Assembly: GCF_009755725.1 (NCBI RefSeq)
Contig: NZ_CP046619.1
Coordinates: 1,984,001-2,048,000 of the forward strand
Source: Diaminobutyricimonas sp. LJ205
GTDB lineage: Bacteria > Actinomycetota > Actinomycetes > Actinomycetales > Microbacteriaceae
Direction: 5' to 3'
DNA length: 64,000 nt
Shown piece after piece: positions 1-7,153 of the stretch (position 1 is the stretch's first letter; each line of letters opens with the position of its first letter). The position numbers and the translations under genes are program-made. A model generated the notes under the pieces. It was not told where the DNA came from and made no database searches. It saw only the letters and a program-made list of their open reading frames with translations.

Positions 1-29
1 CCGCCCGGGGTGCCGAACGTCGCGGTCAT
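1..29 (-). CDS. possible start of the next gene after ddl, cut by the window edge
   Basis: An ATG at position 29 on the minus strand opens a frame with no stop up to the window edge (nine codons visible). It lies 31 bases after the ddl stop, in the same direction. In related actinobacteria a small DUF3515-type protein often follows ddl, but nine codons cannot show this. It may be chance. Confidence 0.2.
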
Positions 30-60
30 GGCACGAGTCTGCCAGCAGCCACCGACGGGA

Positions 61-1149
61 TTAGCGGACGGTTTCCCGGCCCAGGATGATCAGCTCGTCG
101 ATCAGTTCGGGGTAGCTGAGTCCAGACGCCATCCAGCACTTCGGGAACATCGAGATCGGGGTGAAGCCCGGCATCGTGTTCACTTCGTTGATCACGAAGC
201 CGTCGGCGGTGAGGAAGAAGTCCACGCGGGCAAGTCCCGCCCCGCCGATCGCATCGAACGCGCGGGCCGCGAGGCCCTGCATCTCGGCCAGTTCGTCCTC
301 ACTCAAGGCGGCCGGGCAGACCAGGTCGATGCCAGGAGCGTCCAGGTACTTCGCCTCGAAGTCGTAGAACTCCCGTCCGCTGACCACGATCTCGCCTGCT
401 ACCGACACGCGCGGCGCCTGGCCGTCGCGCCCCCCGAGCACACCGCACTCGACCTCACGGCCGACCAGTGCCTGCTCGATCAGCACCCGGGAGTCTTCAG
501 CGAACGCGATCGCTATGGCGTCGGCGAGCCCCTCGCGCGAGGTCACCCGGGTGACGCCGACACTGGAGCCGGCGCGCGCGGGCTTGACGAACACCGGCCA
601 GCCGAGCGCGTCGGCGGCGGCCTCGACGGCCTCCCGGTCACCTTCCCAGTCACGCGGGGTGATGGTCTTCCACGGTGCAACGGCGATGCCGGAGTGCTGC
701 AGCAGGCTCTTCGTGAAGTGCTTGTCCATGCCCGCGGCGGAGGCGAGGATGCCGGCGCCCACGTACGGGATCCCGACGAGCTCGAGCAGCCCCTGCACGG
801 TGCCGTCCTCACCGAACGGGCCGTGCAGGATCGGGAACGCCACGTCGACCTCTCCGAGCGAGGACACAGCGCCGGTGGCATCCGTTACCGTCAGCTCCCG
901 CGACAGGGTGGACGTCGGCCACTGCACGCGGGTGCCGTTGTCGACGACCACGGGCAGTTCGGTCTTCAGCTGGAACAGCGACGCGTCATCCGGTTGCAGC
1001 GTGAAGGCACCTTCGCGGGTGATCCCGATCGGGATGACGTCGTATTTCTCCCGGTCGATCGCCTCGAGCACGCCGCCGGCGGTGGCGCAACTGATCGAAT
1101 GCTCCGAGGAGCGTCCGCCGAACAGCAGGGCAACGGTGGTCTTCGCCAT
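61..1149 (-). CDS. ddl: D-alanine--D-alanine ligase
   Basis: This ATP-grasp enzyme joins two D-alanines in the cytoplasm to make the dipeptide end of the peptidoglycan precursor. The 362-residue product has the family landmarks in order: GGRSSEHSIS near residues 11-20, HGPFGEDG near 109, the KPARAGSSVG strand-loop of the ATP-grasp fold, and the C-terminal ENVTMPG-type motif read here as EVNTMPGFTPISMFP. The length is typical. The ATG overlaps the gpsA stop by one base (TAATG), so translation is probably coupled. The frame stays open 85 codons upstream, but that part is only a shadow of gpsA. It is the last recognisable gene of the leuC-leuD-murA-plsC-gpsA-ddl run. Confidence 0.97.
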   Translation of the reverse strand: MAKTTVALLFGGRSSEHSISCATAGGVLEAIDREKYDVIPIGITREGAFTLQPDDASLFQLKTELPVVVDNGTRVQWPTSTLSRELTVTDATGAVSSLGEVDVAFPILHGPFGEDGTVQGLLELVGIPYVGAGILASAAGMDKHFTKSLLQHSGIAVAPWKTITPRDWEGDREAVEAAADALGWPVFVKPARAGSSVGVTRVTSREGLADAIAIAFAEDSRVLIEQALVGREVECGVLGGRDGQAPRVSVAGEIVVSGREFYDFEAKYLDAPGIDLVCPAALSEDELAEMQGLAARAFDAIGGAGLARVDFFLTADGFVINEVNTMPGFTPISMFPKCWMASGLSYPELIDELIILGRETVR

Positions 1150-2216
1150 TACTCCCCCTGAGGCTCGTCGGTGTCGGTGAGATGCGGTGCGAGGTTGCGC
1201 GGGGCCAGCGTACCGGCGAGCACCTGCTCGACCTGGCTGACGATGGGCATCTCGACGCCCTTCGACCGGGCCAGCTCGAGGATCGGCGCCACCGAGGCCA
1301 GGCCCTCCGCGGTCTGGTTCATCTGCTTGACCACGTCGGCGAACGCGTATCCCTGGCCGAGCAGTCGGCCGGCGGTGTTGTTGCGCGACAGCGGTGACTC
1401 GCACGTGGCGATCAGGTCACCGAGCCCGGCAAGCCCCGACAGTGTGCTGGCTGACGCTCCGAACGCGACGGCGAAGTCGGTCATTTCGACCAGCCCACGG
1501 GTGATGATCGACGCTTTGGTGTTCTCGCCGTAACCGACACCGTCGACGATGCCGATGGCGACCGCGATCAGGTTCTTCAGGACGCCGCCAAATTCGGTGC
1601 CGATCACGTCGTTATTGACGAAACAGCGGAAGTACGGGTTGGTCGCCGTGGCGGCGACGAGAGCGGCGGTGTCCGGGCTGTCGGATGCCACGACCGCCGC
1701 AGTGGGCTGCCGGCGGGCGATCTCCAGAGCCAGATTCGGGCCGGAGGCGACCGCGACGAGTCCGGGGTCGATGTCGAGTTCCTGCCGGATGATCTCGCTC
1801 ATCCGGTTGCCGGTGCCCTTCTCCACGCCCTTCATCAGGCTCACGACGGGAACACCCCGCGGCATGATGTCGCGAATGGCCTTGAGGTTCTCGCGCAGCG
1901 TCTGGCTCGGCACGGACAGGTACACCTGCTCCGCGTCGGCGAGCACCCGCTCGATCCGCGAGTCGCTGACCAGCTTCAGCGGCAGGTTGATGCCCGGCAG
2001 GTAGTCCGAGTTGCGGTGGGTCTCGGTGATCTCCCGCGCCAGTTCCGGGCGCCGCGCCCAGAGAGTGACGTCAGAGCCGCCCTCGGCGAGCACCTTGGCG
2101 AAGGTGGTGCCCCAGCTGCCCGCGCCGAGCACCGCGATCTTGCGACGGTCGGCAGAGACGGTGATCTGGGTGAGCGCTTCGGTGTTCAGCGGTCCGTCGG
2201 CGAGGGCATCACTCAA
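1149..2216 (-). CDS. gpsA: NAD(P)H-dependent glycerol-3-phosphate dehydrogenase
   Basis: The enzyme reduces dihydroxyacetone phosphate to sn-glycerol-3-phosphate for phospholipid synthesis, the substrate line that the neighbouring acyltransferase serves. The dinucleotide motif GAGSWGTTFAKVLAEGG stands near the N-terminus. The catalytic-lysine segment GGVLKNLIAVA and the substrate-binding NTKASIITRGL segment follow in the usual order. The start is uncertain because no ATG lies in frame before the fold. A TTG at 2216 overlaps the plsC stop and gives 355 residues. Starts further upstream would run deep into plsC. Coupling to plsC by overlap is therefore likely. Confidence 0.93.
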   Translation of the reverse strand: MSDALADGPLNTEALTQITVSADRRKIAVLGAGSWGTTFAKVLAEGGSDVTLWARRPELAREITETHRNSDYLPGINLPLKLVSDSRIERVLADAEQVYLSVPSQTLRENLKAIRDIMPRGVPVVSLMKGVEKGTGNRMSEIIRQELDIDPGLVAVASGPNLALEIARRQPTAAVVASDSPDTAALVAATATNPYFRCFVNNDVIGTEFGGVLKNLIAVAIGIVDGVGYGENTKASIITRGLVEMTDFAVAFGASASTLSGLAGLGDLIATCESPLSRNNTAGRLLGQGYAFADVVKQMNQTAEGLASVAPILELARSKGVEMPIVSQVEQVLAGTLAPRNLAPHLTDTDEPQGE

Positions 2217-2961
2217 ATCGACCAGTCTCCTTCTGGTTGTTCTTCGACGGGTCCCACCGTTCGGCCGGGGCATCCTCGCCGCGCAGGTCTTCGAGCAGCT
2301 TCGTGATCTCGTTCATCAGCACCGTGGTCGCCGCCGACAGTGTCTGCGAGTCCAGCGGGCGGCCCTCGAACGCGGACAGGTCGACCGGGTCGCCGAACTT
2401 GATCCGGATCCGCTTGCGCGGCGGCCAGAAGCTGATCTTCTTGCCGTACCTGGCCATGAGGTGCTGGGTGCCCCAGTGCGCGGCGGGGATCAGCGGGATG
2501 CCAGCCTCCAGCGCCATCCGCACCGCACCGGTCTTGCCGCGCATCGGCCACAGCTCGGGGTCGCGGGTGAGCGTGCCCTCGGGGTAGATGATCACCGCGA
2601 GTTCCTTGTCGACCAGTTGGCGGGCGGCCGCCATCGGATCGCTGGAGCGCACGCTGCCGGCGCGTTCGACCGGGATCTGGCCGGATGCCTTGAGCAACGA
2701 CCGCACGACGGGGATCTTGAACAGCGAGGCCTTGGCCATGAACCGTGGCACTCGGCCGCTGTTCCACACCGCGATGCCCATCACGACGGGGTCGATCTCG
2801 GAATAGTGGTTCGGTGCGAGCACAAAGGCACCGGTGCGGGGCATCTTGTGCTGGTCAACGATGTCGTACCGTGCCAGCCAGTTCATCAGCGGCAGCACCA
2901 AAACGGCAAGCACGTACCAGATGAAGCTCTTCTCGGACTTCAGCTTCGGGAGTTTTGCCAC
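2209..2961 (-). CDS. plsC: 1-acyl-sn-glycerol-3-phosphate acyltransferase (PlsC family)
   Basis: This membrane-associated acyltransferase adds the second acyl chain to lysophosphatidic acid. The HX4D catalytic motif is present as NHYSEID near residue 52, and the glycerophosphate-binding motif appears as YPEGT. The 250-residue length fits the family. A hydrophobic N-terminal stretch (around residues 13-25) may anchor it. The start lies 6 bases after the murA stop, and its end overlaps the presumed gpsA start. A homologous lyso-acyltransferase acting on another lipid cannot be ruled out, but the gpsA neighbour supports phosphatidic acid synthesis. Confidence 0.93.
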   Translation of the reverse strand: MAKLPKLKSEKSFIWYVLAVLVLPLMNWLARYDIVDQHKMPRTGAFVLAPNHYSEIDPVVMGIAVWNSGRVPRFMAKASLFKIPVVRSLLKASGQIPVERAGSVRSSDPMAAARQLVDKELAVIIYPEGTLTRDPELWPMRGKTGAVRMALEAGIPLIPAAHWGTQHLMARYGKKISFWPPRKRIRIKFGDPVDLSAFEGRPLDSQTLSAATTVLMNEITKLLEDLRGEDAPAERWDPSKNNQKETGRFE

Positions 2962-2967
2962 CCCCGG

Positions 2968-4335
2968 TTACCCTTCGTAGTCGAAGTCGGCCCCAAGCGC
3001 CCGCAGCTTCTCAATGAAGTGCTCGTAGCCGCGGCTGATGATGCCGACGTTGCTGATCGTGGACTGGCCGTCGGCGCTGAGCGCGGCGATCAGGTGGCTG
3101 AATCCTCCACGCAGATCGGGGACGCGCACGTTGGCGCCGGTGAGCTTGGTCGGCCCGGTGATCACCGCGGCCTGCTCGAGCGGACGGCGCGGCACGCGAC
3201 GGGTGACGTTCTGCAGCCCGTCCTTGTGTACGACGATGTCGGCACCCATCTCGATGAGTGCCTCGGTGAAGCCGAACCGGTTCTCGTACACGGTCTCATG
3301 CACGACCGACACACCCTCGGCTTTGGTCAGTGCGACCACGAGCGGCTGCTGCCAGTCGGTCATGAAGCCGGGGTGCACGTCGGTCTCGACGACCACCGGC
3401 TTCAGCGGGACGTTCGGGTGGTAGAAGCGGATGCCGTCCTCGAGCACGTCGAACTCGCCACCGACCTTGCGGTAGATGTTGAGGAAGGTCATCAGCTCGT
3501 GCTGCTTGGCACCCTCGACGAAGATGTCGCCCTCGGTGGCGAGGGCCGCGGATGCCCAGCTGGCGGCCTCGTTGCGGTCGAAGATCGCCTTGTGCTCGTA
3601 GCCGCGCAGCGAGTCGACGCCCTCGATGAAAATGACCCGGTTGGGCTCGACCGAGATGATCGCGCCCATCTTCTGCAGGATCATGATCAGGTCGGTGATC
3701 TCGGGCTCAATCGCGGCGTTCTTCAGCTCGGTGACACCGTCGGCGAGCACCGCCGAGAGCAGCACCTGCTCGGTCGCGCCGACGCTGGGGTACGGCAGCT
3801 CGATCGCGGCGCCCTTGAGACCGTTCGGTGCGGTGAGGTGGATGCCATCCGGCTGCTTGTCGACGATCGCGCCGAACGCACGCAGGGCGTCCAGATGGAA
3901 GTCGATCGGCCGGTCGCCGATCCGGCAGCCGCCGAGGTCGGGGATGAACGCCTCACCGAGCTGGTGCAGGAGCGGTCCACAGAACAGGATCGGGATGCGG
4001 CTGGAGCCGGCATGCGCGTTGATCGCGGCGAAGTGCGCGCTCTTCACACCAGCGGGATCCAGGCGGAGCTCACCGGGAGCCGGCTGCTCGATGACCACGC
4101 CATGTACTTCGAGCAGGCCGCGCACGACCTCGACATCGCTGATCTCGGGAACGTCGGTCAGCACGCTCGGGCTGTTACCCAGCAGGGACGCGACCATGGC
4201 CTTGGTGACCAGGTTCTTGGCTCCGCGGACGCGGATGCGCCCGTTGAGCGGCTTGCCGCCCCTGATGACGATCTTGTCGGACTTCAGTCCAACGCGCTCG
4301 CCTGCTTTTTGGGCGTCTGTTACTAGAGAGCTCAT
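2968..4335 (-). CDS. murA: UDP-N-acetylglucosamine 1-carboxyvinyltransferase
   Basis: MurA transfers enolpyruvate from PEP to UDP-GlcNAc, the first committed step of peptidoglycan synthesis. The 455-residue protein carries the substrate-binding RGAKN (Lys40-Asn41) and the catalytic loop [11 protein letters not shown] with Cys137, the residue that fosfomycin attacks. Mycobacteria have Asp there, so this enzyme should be of the fosfomycin-sensitive type. An N-terminal extension of about 20 residues precedes the first fold strand, [10 protein letters not shown]. The ATG overlaps the leuD stop (ATGA), so the wall gene is translationally coupled to leucine synthesis genes. Confidence 0.97.
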   Translation of the reverse strand: MSSLVTDAQKAGERVGLKSDKIVIRGGKPLNGRIRVRGAKNLVTKAMVASLLGNSPSVLTDVPEISDVEVVRGLLEVHGVVIEQPAPGELRLDPAGVKSAHFAAINAHAGSSRIPILFCGPLLHQLGEAFIPDLGGCRIGDRPIDFHLDALRAFGAIVDKQPDGIHLTAPNGLKGAAIELPYPSVGATEQVLLSAVLADGVTELKNAAIEPEITDLIMILQKMGAIISVEPNRVIFIEGVDSLRGYEHKAIFDRNEAASWASAALATEGDIFVEGAKQHELMTFLNIYRKVGGEFDVLEDGIRFYHPNVPLKPVVVETDVHPGFMTDWQQPLVVALTKAEGVSVVHETVYENRFGFTEALIEMGADIVVHKDGLQNVTRRVPRRPLEQAAVITGPTKLTGANVRVPDLRGGFSHLIAALSADGQSTISNVGIISRGYEHFIEKLRALGADFDYEG

Positions 4336-4928
4336 TTCACCGGCAATGTCTTGGGCCGCCAGCTTTCGCGGCGGGCTTCGAATTCTGTTATCTGTGCCTC
4401 ATTGCGCAGTGTTAGGGCTATATCGTCGAGACCTTCGAGGAGCCGCCAACGAGTGTAATCGTCGATGTCGAAGCTCACCTGATAGTCGCCTGCGGTGACC
4501 AGTTTGGACTCGAGGTCGACGGTCACCTCCAGACCTGGCTGGGCTTCGATGAGCTGCCAGAGCTGCTCGGTCTCCGCCTCGGTGATGGTGCCGGTCAGCA
4601 GTCCCTGCTTACCCGAGTTCCCCCGGAAGATGTCGCCGAAACGGGGACTCAGCACGGCACGGAATCCGAAATCGCGCAGCGCCCAGACGGCGTGCTCGCG
4701 GCTGGAACCGGTGCCGAAGTCGGGGCCCGCGACCAGGATCCGGGCACCCTGGTACGGCTCCTGGTTGAGCACGAAGTTGGGGTCCTGGCGCCAGGCGGCG
4801 AACAGTGCGTCTTCGAAGCCGGTCTTGGTGACGCGCTTCAGATAGACGGCGGGGATGATCTGGTCGGTGTCGACGTTCGACCGTTTCAACGGTGCCGCCA
4901 CGCCGGTGACGCGGGTGATCTTCTCCAT
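4332..4928 (-). CDS. leuD: 3-isopropylmalate dehydratase small subunit
   Basis: LeuD is the swivel subunit of isopropylmalate isomerase and pairs with LeuC in leucine synthesis. The 198-residue protein shows the diagnostic [17 protein letters not shown] segment, where the Gly/Ser loop and Arg contact the substrate, and a swivel-domain N-terminus that includes STDQII-like [10 protein letters not shown]. Length is standard. Its ATG overlaps the last base of the leuC stop (TAATG) and its stop overlaps murA, so both junctions look coupled. Confidence 0.97.
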   Translation of the reverse strand: MEKITRVTGVAAPLKRSNVDTDQIIPAVYLKRVTKTGFEDALFAAWRQDPNFVLNQEPYQGARILVAGPDFGTGSSREHAVWALRDFGFRAVLSPRFGDIFRGNSGKQGLLTGTITEAETEQLWQLIEAQPGLEVTVDLESKLVTAGDYQVSFDIDDYTRWRLLEGLDDIALTLRNEAQITEFEARRESWRPKTLPVK

Positions 4929-6355
4929 TAGTTACCCTCCAGATCCCACGGGCTCGATAGCGTACCCCGTACTGCGGTCGCCGCGGCGACCAACGGCGAG
5001 ACCAGGTGGGTGCGTCCGCCCTTGCCCTGACGGCCTTCGAAGTTGCGGTTCGAGGTCGAAGCGCAGCGCTCCCCCGGAGCCAGTTGGTCAGGGTTCATGC
5101 CGAGGCACATCGAGCAGCCCGCGAACCGCCATTCCGCACCGAAGTCGGTGATGATCTTGTCCAGGCCCTCGGCCTCGGCTTCCAGGCGCACGCGGGCGGA
5201 TCCGGGCACCACCATCACGCGAACGCCGTCGGCCTTCTTCTTGCCCTGGATGACCGACGCGAACGCGCGCAGGTCTTCGATGCGGCTGTTGGTGCAGGAG
5301 CCCATGAACACGGCGTCGACCTTGATCTCCTTGAGCGGGGTGCCCGCGGCGAGATCCATGTACTCGAGCGCTCGTTCGGCCGCCGCGCGGTCGTTGGGGT
5401 CGGTGAAGTCATCGGGGTTCGGCACGGTGTCGCTCAGCGACACGCCCTGGCCCGGGTTGGTTCCCCAGGTGACGAACGGCTCCAGCTCGTTGGCGTCGAT
5501 GAACACCTCGGCGTCGAACTCGGCACCCTCGTCGGTGGGCAGTGTCTTCCAGTACTCGAGCGCGGCATCCCAGTCCGCACCCTCGGGAGCGTGCTGGCGG
5601 CCCTTGAGGTACTCGAACGTGGTGTCGTCCGGGGCCACCATGCCGGCGCGCGCGCCCGCCTCGATCGACATGTTGCAGATCGTCATCCGGCCCTCCATCG
5701 AGAGCGAGCGGATGGCGCTGCCGCGGTATTCGAGCACGTAGCCCTGCCCGCCGCCGGTGCCGATCTTCGCGATCACGGCGAGAATTATGTCCTTCGCGGT
5801 GACCCCGGGACGCAGCGTGCCTTCAACGTTGATCGCCATGGTCTTGAACGGCTTGAGCGGCAGCGTCTGCGTCGCCATCACGTGCTCGACCTCGCTGGTG
5901 CCGATGCCGAACGCCATCGCGCCAAAGGCTCCGTGGGTGCTGGTGTGCGAGTCGCCGCAGACCACCGTGATGCCGGGCATGGTCAGTCCCAGTTGCGGGC
6001 CGACCACGTGCACGATGCCCTGCTCTTTGTCGCCGAGTGAGTGCAGGCGAACGCCGAACTCCTCGGCGTTCTTGCGCAGTGTCTCAATCTGGATGCGGCT
6101 GGTCGGGTCGGCGATGGGCCGGTCGATGTTCAGCGTGGGGGTGTTGTGGTCCTCGGTGCCGATGGTGAGGTCGACCCTGCGCAGCGGACGGTCAGCCAGC
6201 CGCAGCCCGTCGAAGGCCTGCGGGCTGGTGACCTCGTGGATCAGGTGCAGGTCGATGTAGATCAGGTCGGGGGTGCCGTTTTCCCCCTTGACGACGACGT
6301 GGTCGTCCCACACCTTCTCGGCAAGCGTGCGCGGGCGGGCAGTGACTGCATTCAT
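4928..6355 (-). CDS. leuC: 3-isopropylmalate dehydratase large subunit
   Basis: LeuC holds the 4Fe-4S cluster and, with LeuD, converts 2-isopropylmalate to 3-isopropylmalate in the cytoplasm. The cluster ligands are visible as Cys354 in GSCTNSR and Cys414/Cys417 in [12 protein letters not shown]. The aconitase-fold motif [13 protein letters not shown] lies near residue 133. The chosen ATG gives 475 residues and has an AAGGAA ribosome binding site 8 bases upstream. A longer frame upstream has unrelated Ser/Arg-rich composition. Upstream bases carry a Leu-rich leader peptide and pairing partners for this ribosome binding site, described separately. Confidence 0.97.
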   Translation of the reverse strand: MNAVTARPRTLAEKVWDDHVVVKGENGTPDLIYIDLHLIHEVTSPQAFDGLRLADRPLRRVDLTIGTEDHNTPTLNIDRPIADPTSRIQIETLRKNAEEFGVRLHSLGDKEQGIVHVVGPQLGLTMPGITVVCGDSHTSTHGAFGAMAFGIGTSEVEHVMATQTLPLKPFKTMAINVEGTLRPGVTAKDIILAVIAKIGTGGGQGYVLEYRGSAIRSLSMEGRMTICNMSIEAGARAGMVAPDDTTFEYLKGRQHAPEGADWDAALEYWKTLPTDEGAEFDAEVFIDANELEPFVTWGTNPGQGVSLSDTVPNPDDFTDPNDRAAAERALEYMDLAAGTPLKEIKVDAVFMGSCTNSRIEDLRAFASVIQGKKKADGVRVMVVPGSARVRLEAEAEGLDKIITDFGAEWRFAGCSMCLGMNPDQLAPGERCASTSNRNFEGRQGKGGRTHLVSPLVAAATAVRGTLSSPWDLEGN

Positions 6356-6360
6356 GGAGC

Positions 6361-6458
6361 GGATTCCTTGGGTAGAAGTTGGATCAGCCGATGACGAACT
6401 CCGCGACGAGGGAGGCCTGGAACTAGGACTCGTCGCGGCAGCCAAGAAGCAGGAAGCC
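6361..6458 (-). promoter_or_regulatory. possible leucine-responsive translational attenuator of leuCD
   Basis: Two nested pairings are visible in the leuC leader on the minus strand. The inner one is a perfect 10-bp hairpin, CCGCGACGAG (6438-6429) with CTCGTCGCGG (6410-6401). The outer one pairs GGCTTCCT (6458-6451), inside the leader-peptide Phe/Leu codons, with AGGAATCC (6368-6361), which includes the leuC ribosome binding site; one of eight pairs is mismatched. No T-run follows the hairpin, so it is not a standard terminator. A ribosome held at the Leu codons would break the outer pairing and free leuC. The pairings are seen; the mechanism is inference. Confidence 0.55.
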
Positions 6459-6467
6459 GAACAACAT
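6423..6467 (-). CDS. 14-residue leucine-rich leader peptide upstream of leuC
   Basis: The reading frame encodes [14 protein letters not shown], with four leucines in fourteen codons and three in a row at positions 6-8. The ATG stands exactly 7 bases after a TATTCT hexamer, so the transcript is probably leaderless and starts at or beside this ATG. It ends 67 bases before the leuC ATG. The last codons form the 5' arm of a 10-bp hairpin. Leader peptides rich in the regulated amino acid are established for branched-chain amino acid operons, including actinobacterial ones; this particular one is my inference. Confidence 0.6.
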   Translation of the reverse strand: MLFGFLLLGCRDES

Positions 6468-6474
6468 GGAAGCG

Positions 6475-6480
6475 AGAATA
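6475..6480 (-). promoter_or_regulatory. -10 box of the leuCD leader
   Basis: TATTCT on the minus strand fits the TAnnnT actinobacterial -10 and lies 7 bases before the leader-peptide ATG. No good -35 hexamer is visible. Confidence 0.55.
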
Positions 6481-6541
6481 CCACCCGTATGGGGCGTGGT
6501 CGGCGCCACGCCGCACCCGGTGGTCATCTCCTGCCGGGCTT

Positions 6542-7117
6542 TCAGTCGAGTGCGACGTGAATGATGAACTCCCCCAGGCTGACCTCGGCGCGCGTCTGGA
6601 TGAGCTGCGGATGACCCGGCGGAACCACCTGCTCGCCGTGGTCGCTGCGCACGATGACCCCGTTCGTGGAGTCCAGGTCGTGCACCCGAAAACCATCGGC
6701 GGTCAGCTCGAAAGCGGCATGGGTCTTCGACACCGTTTTCTGCGGGTCGACTACCGCGACCGTCCGGGCCGCGGGCCAGGGTGCGCGCGTCGCGGGGTTT
6801 CGGCCGATGAGCAGCACGCCGCTGAGCGTCAGCTGTTGCCCGTCGGCGAACGACAACTGCCACGTTCGTGGAACCGTGCCGAGCGGTGCAGTGGGCGCCT
6901 GCATGGCAGGGCGCGCGACGGGCACGGCAGGCGGGGCGGTCGGCAACCGCCGTGGCAGGCCGCTCAGGCGGTGCGTCGCCGAGTCACCGCTCACGGTCGG
7001 GGTGACCGGTACCGCGGGGATGCCGAGGACTGGCTTCGGCTCCGTCGTGGCGGGCTTGGCAACGACGGTCGGTGTGCCCGGAGGGGGCGGCGGAATCTGG
7101 AACGGGTTGTCGTTCAT
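6542..7117 (-). CDS. FHA domain protein at the end of the signalling/envelope cluster
   Basis: Forkhead-associated domains bind phosphothreonine peptides. The C-terminal part (about residues 100-190) has the intact core: GRNPAT, then SKTH, then DLDSTNG. The N-terminal 75 residues are rich in Pro, Thr, Ala and Val, probably disordered and with many threonines that a kinase could modify. The gene lies 36 bases after the transglutaminase-like gene and closes the run that contains MoxR and DUF58 genes. A Ser/Thr kinase is encoded about 12 kb upstream in the same direction, which makes this a plausible reader or substrate of that kinase. Specific partner unknown. Confidence 0.85.
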   Translation of the reverse strand: MNDNPFQIPPPPPGTPTVVAKPATTEPKPVLGIPAVPVTPTVSGDSATHRLSGLPRRLPTAPPAVPVARPAMQAPTAPLGTVPRTWQLSFADGQQLTLSGVLLIGRNPATRAPWPAARTVAVVDPQKTVSKTHAAFELTADGFRVHDLDSTNGVIVRSDHGEQVVPPGHPQLIQTRAEVSLGEFIIHVALD

Positions 7118-7153
7118 GCATCCTCTCCCTGCGGTCTCGGCCGACGGTCCATG

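Noticed and set aside
2011-4326. 771-codon open frame on the plus strand
   Set aside because: It lies opposite plsC and murA and has the Arg/Asp/His-rich composition typical of antisense frames in high-GC DNA. The minus genes have clear family motifs.
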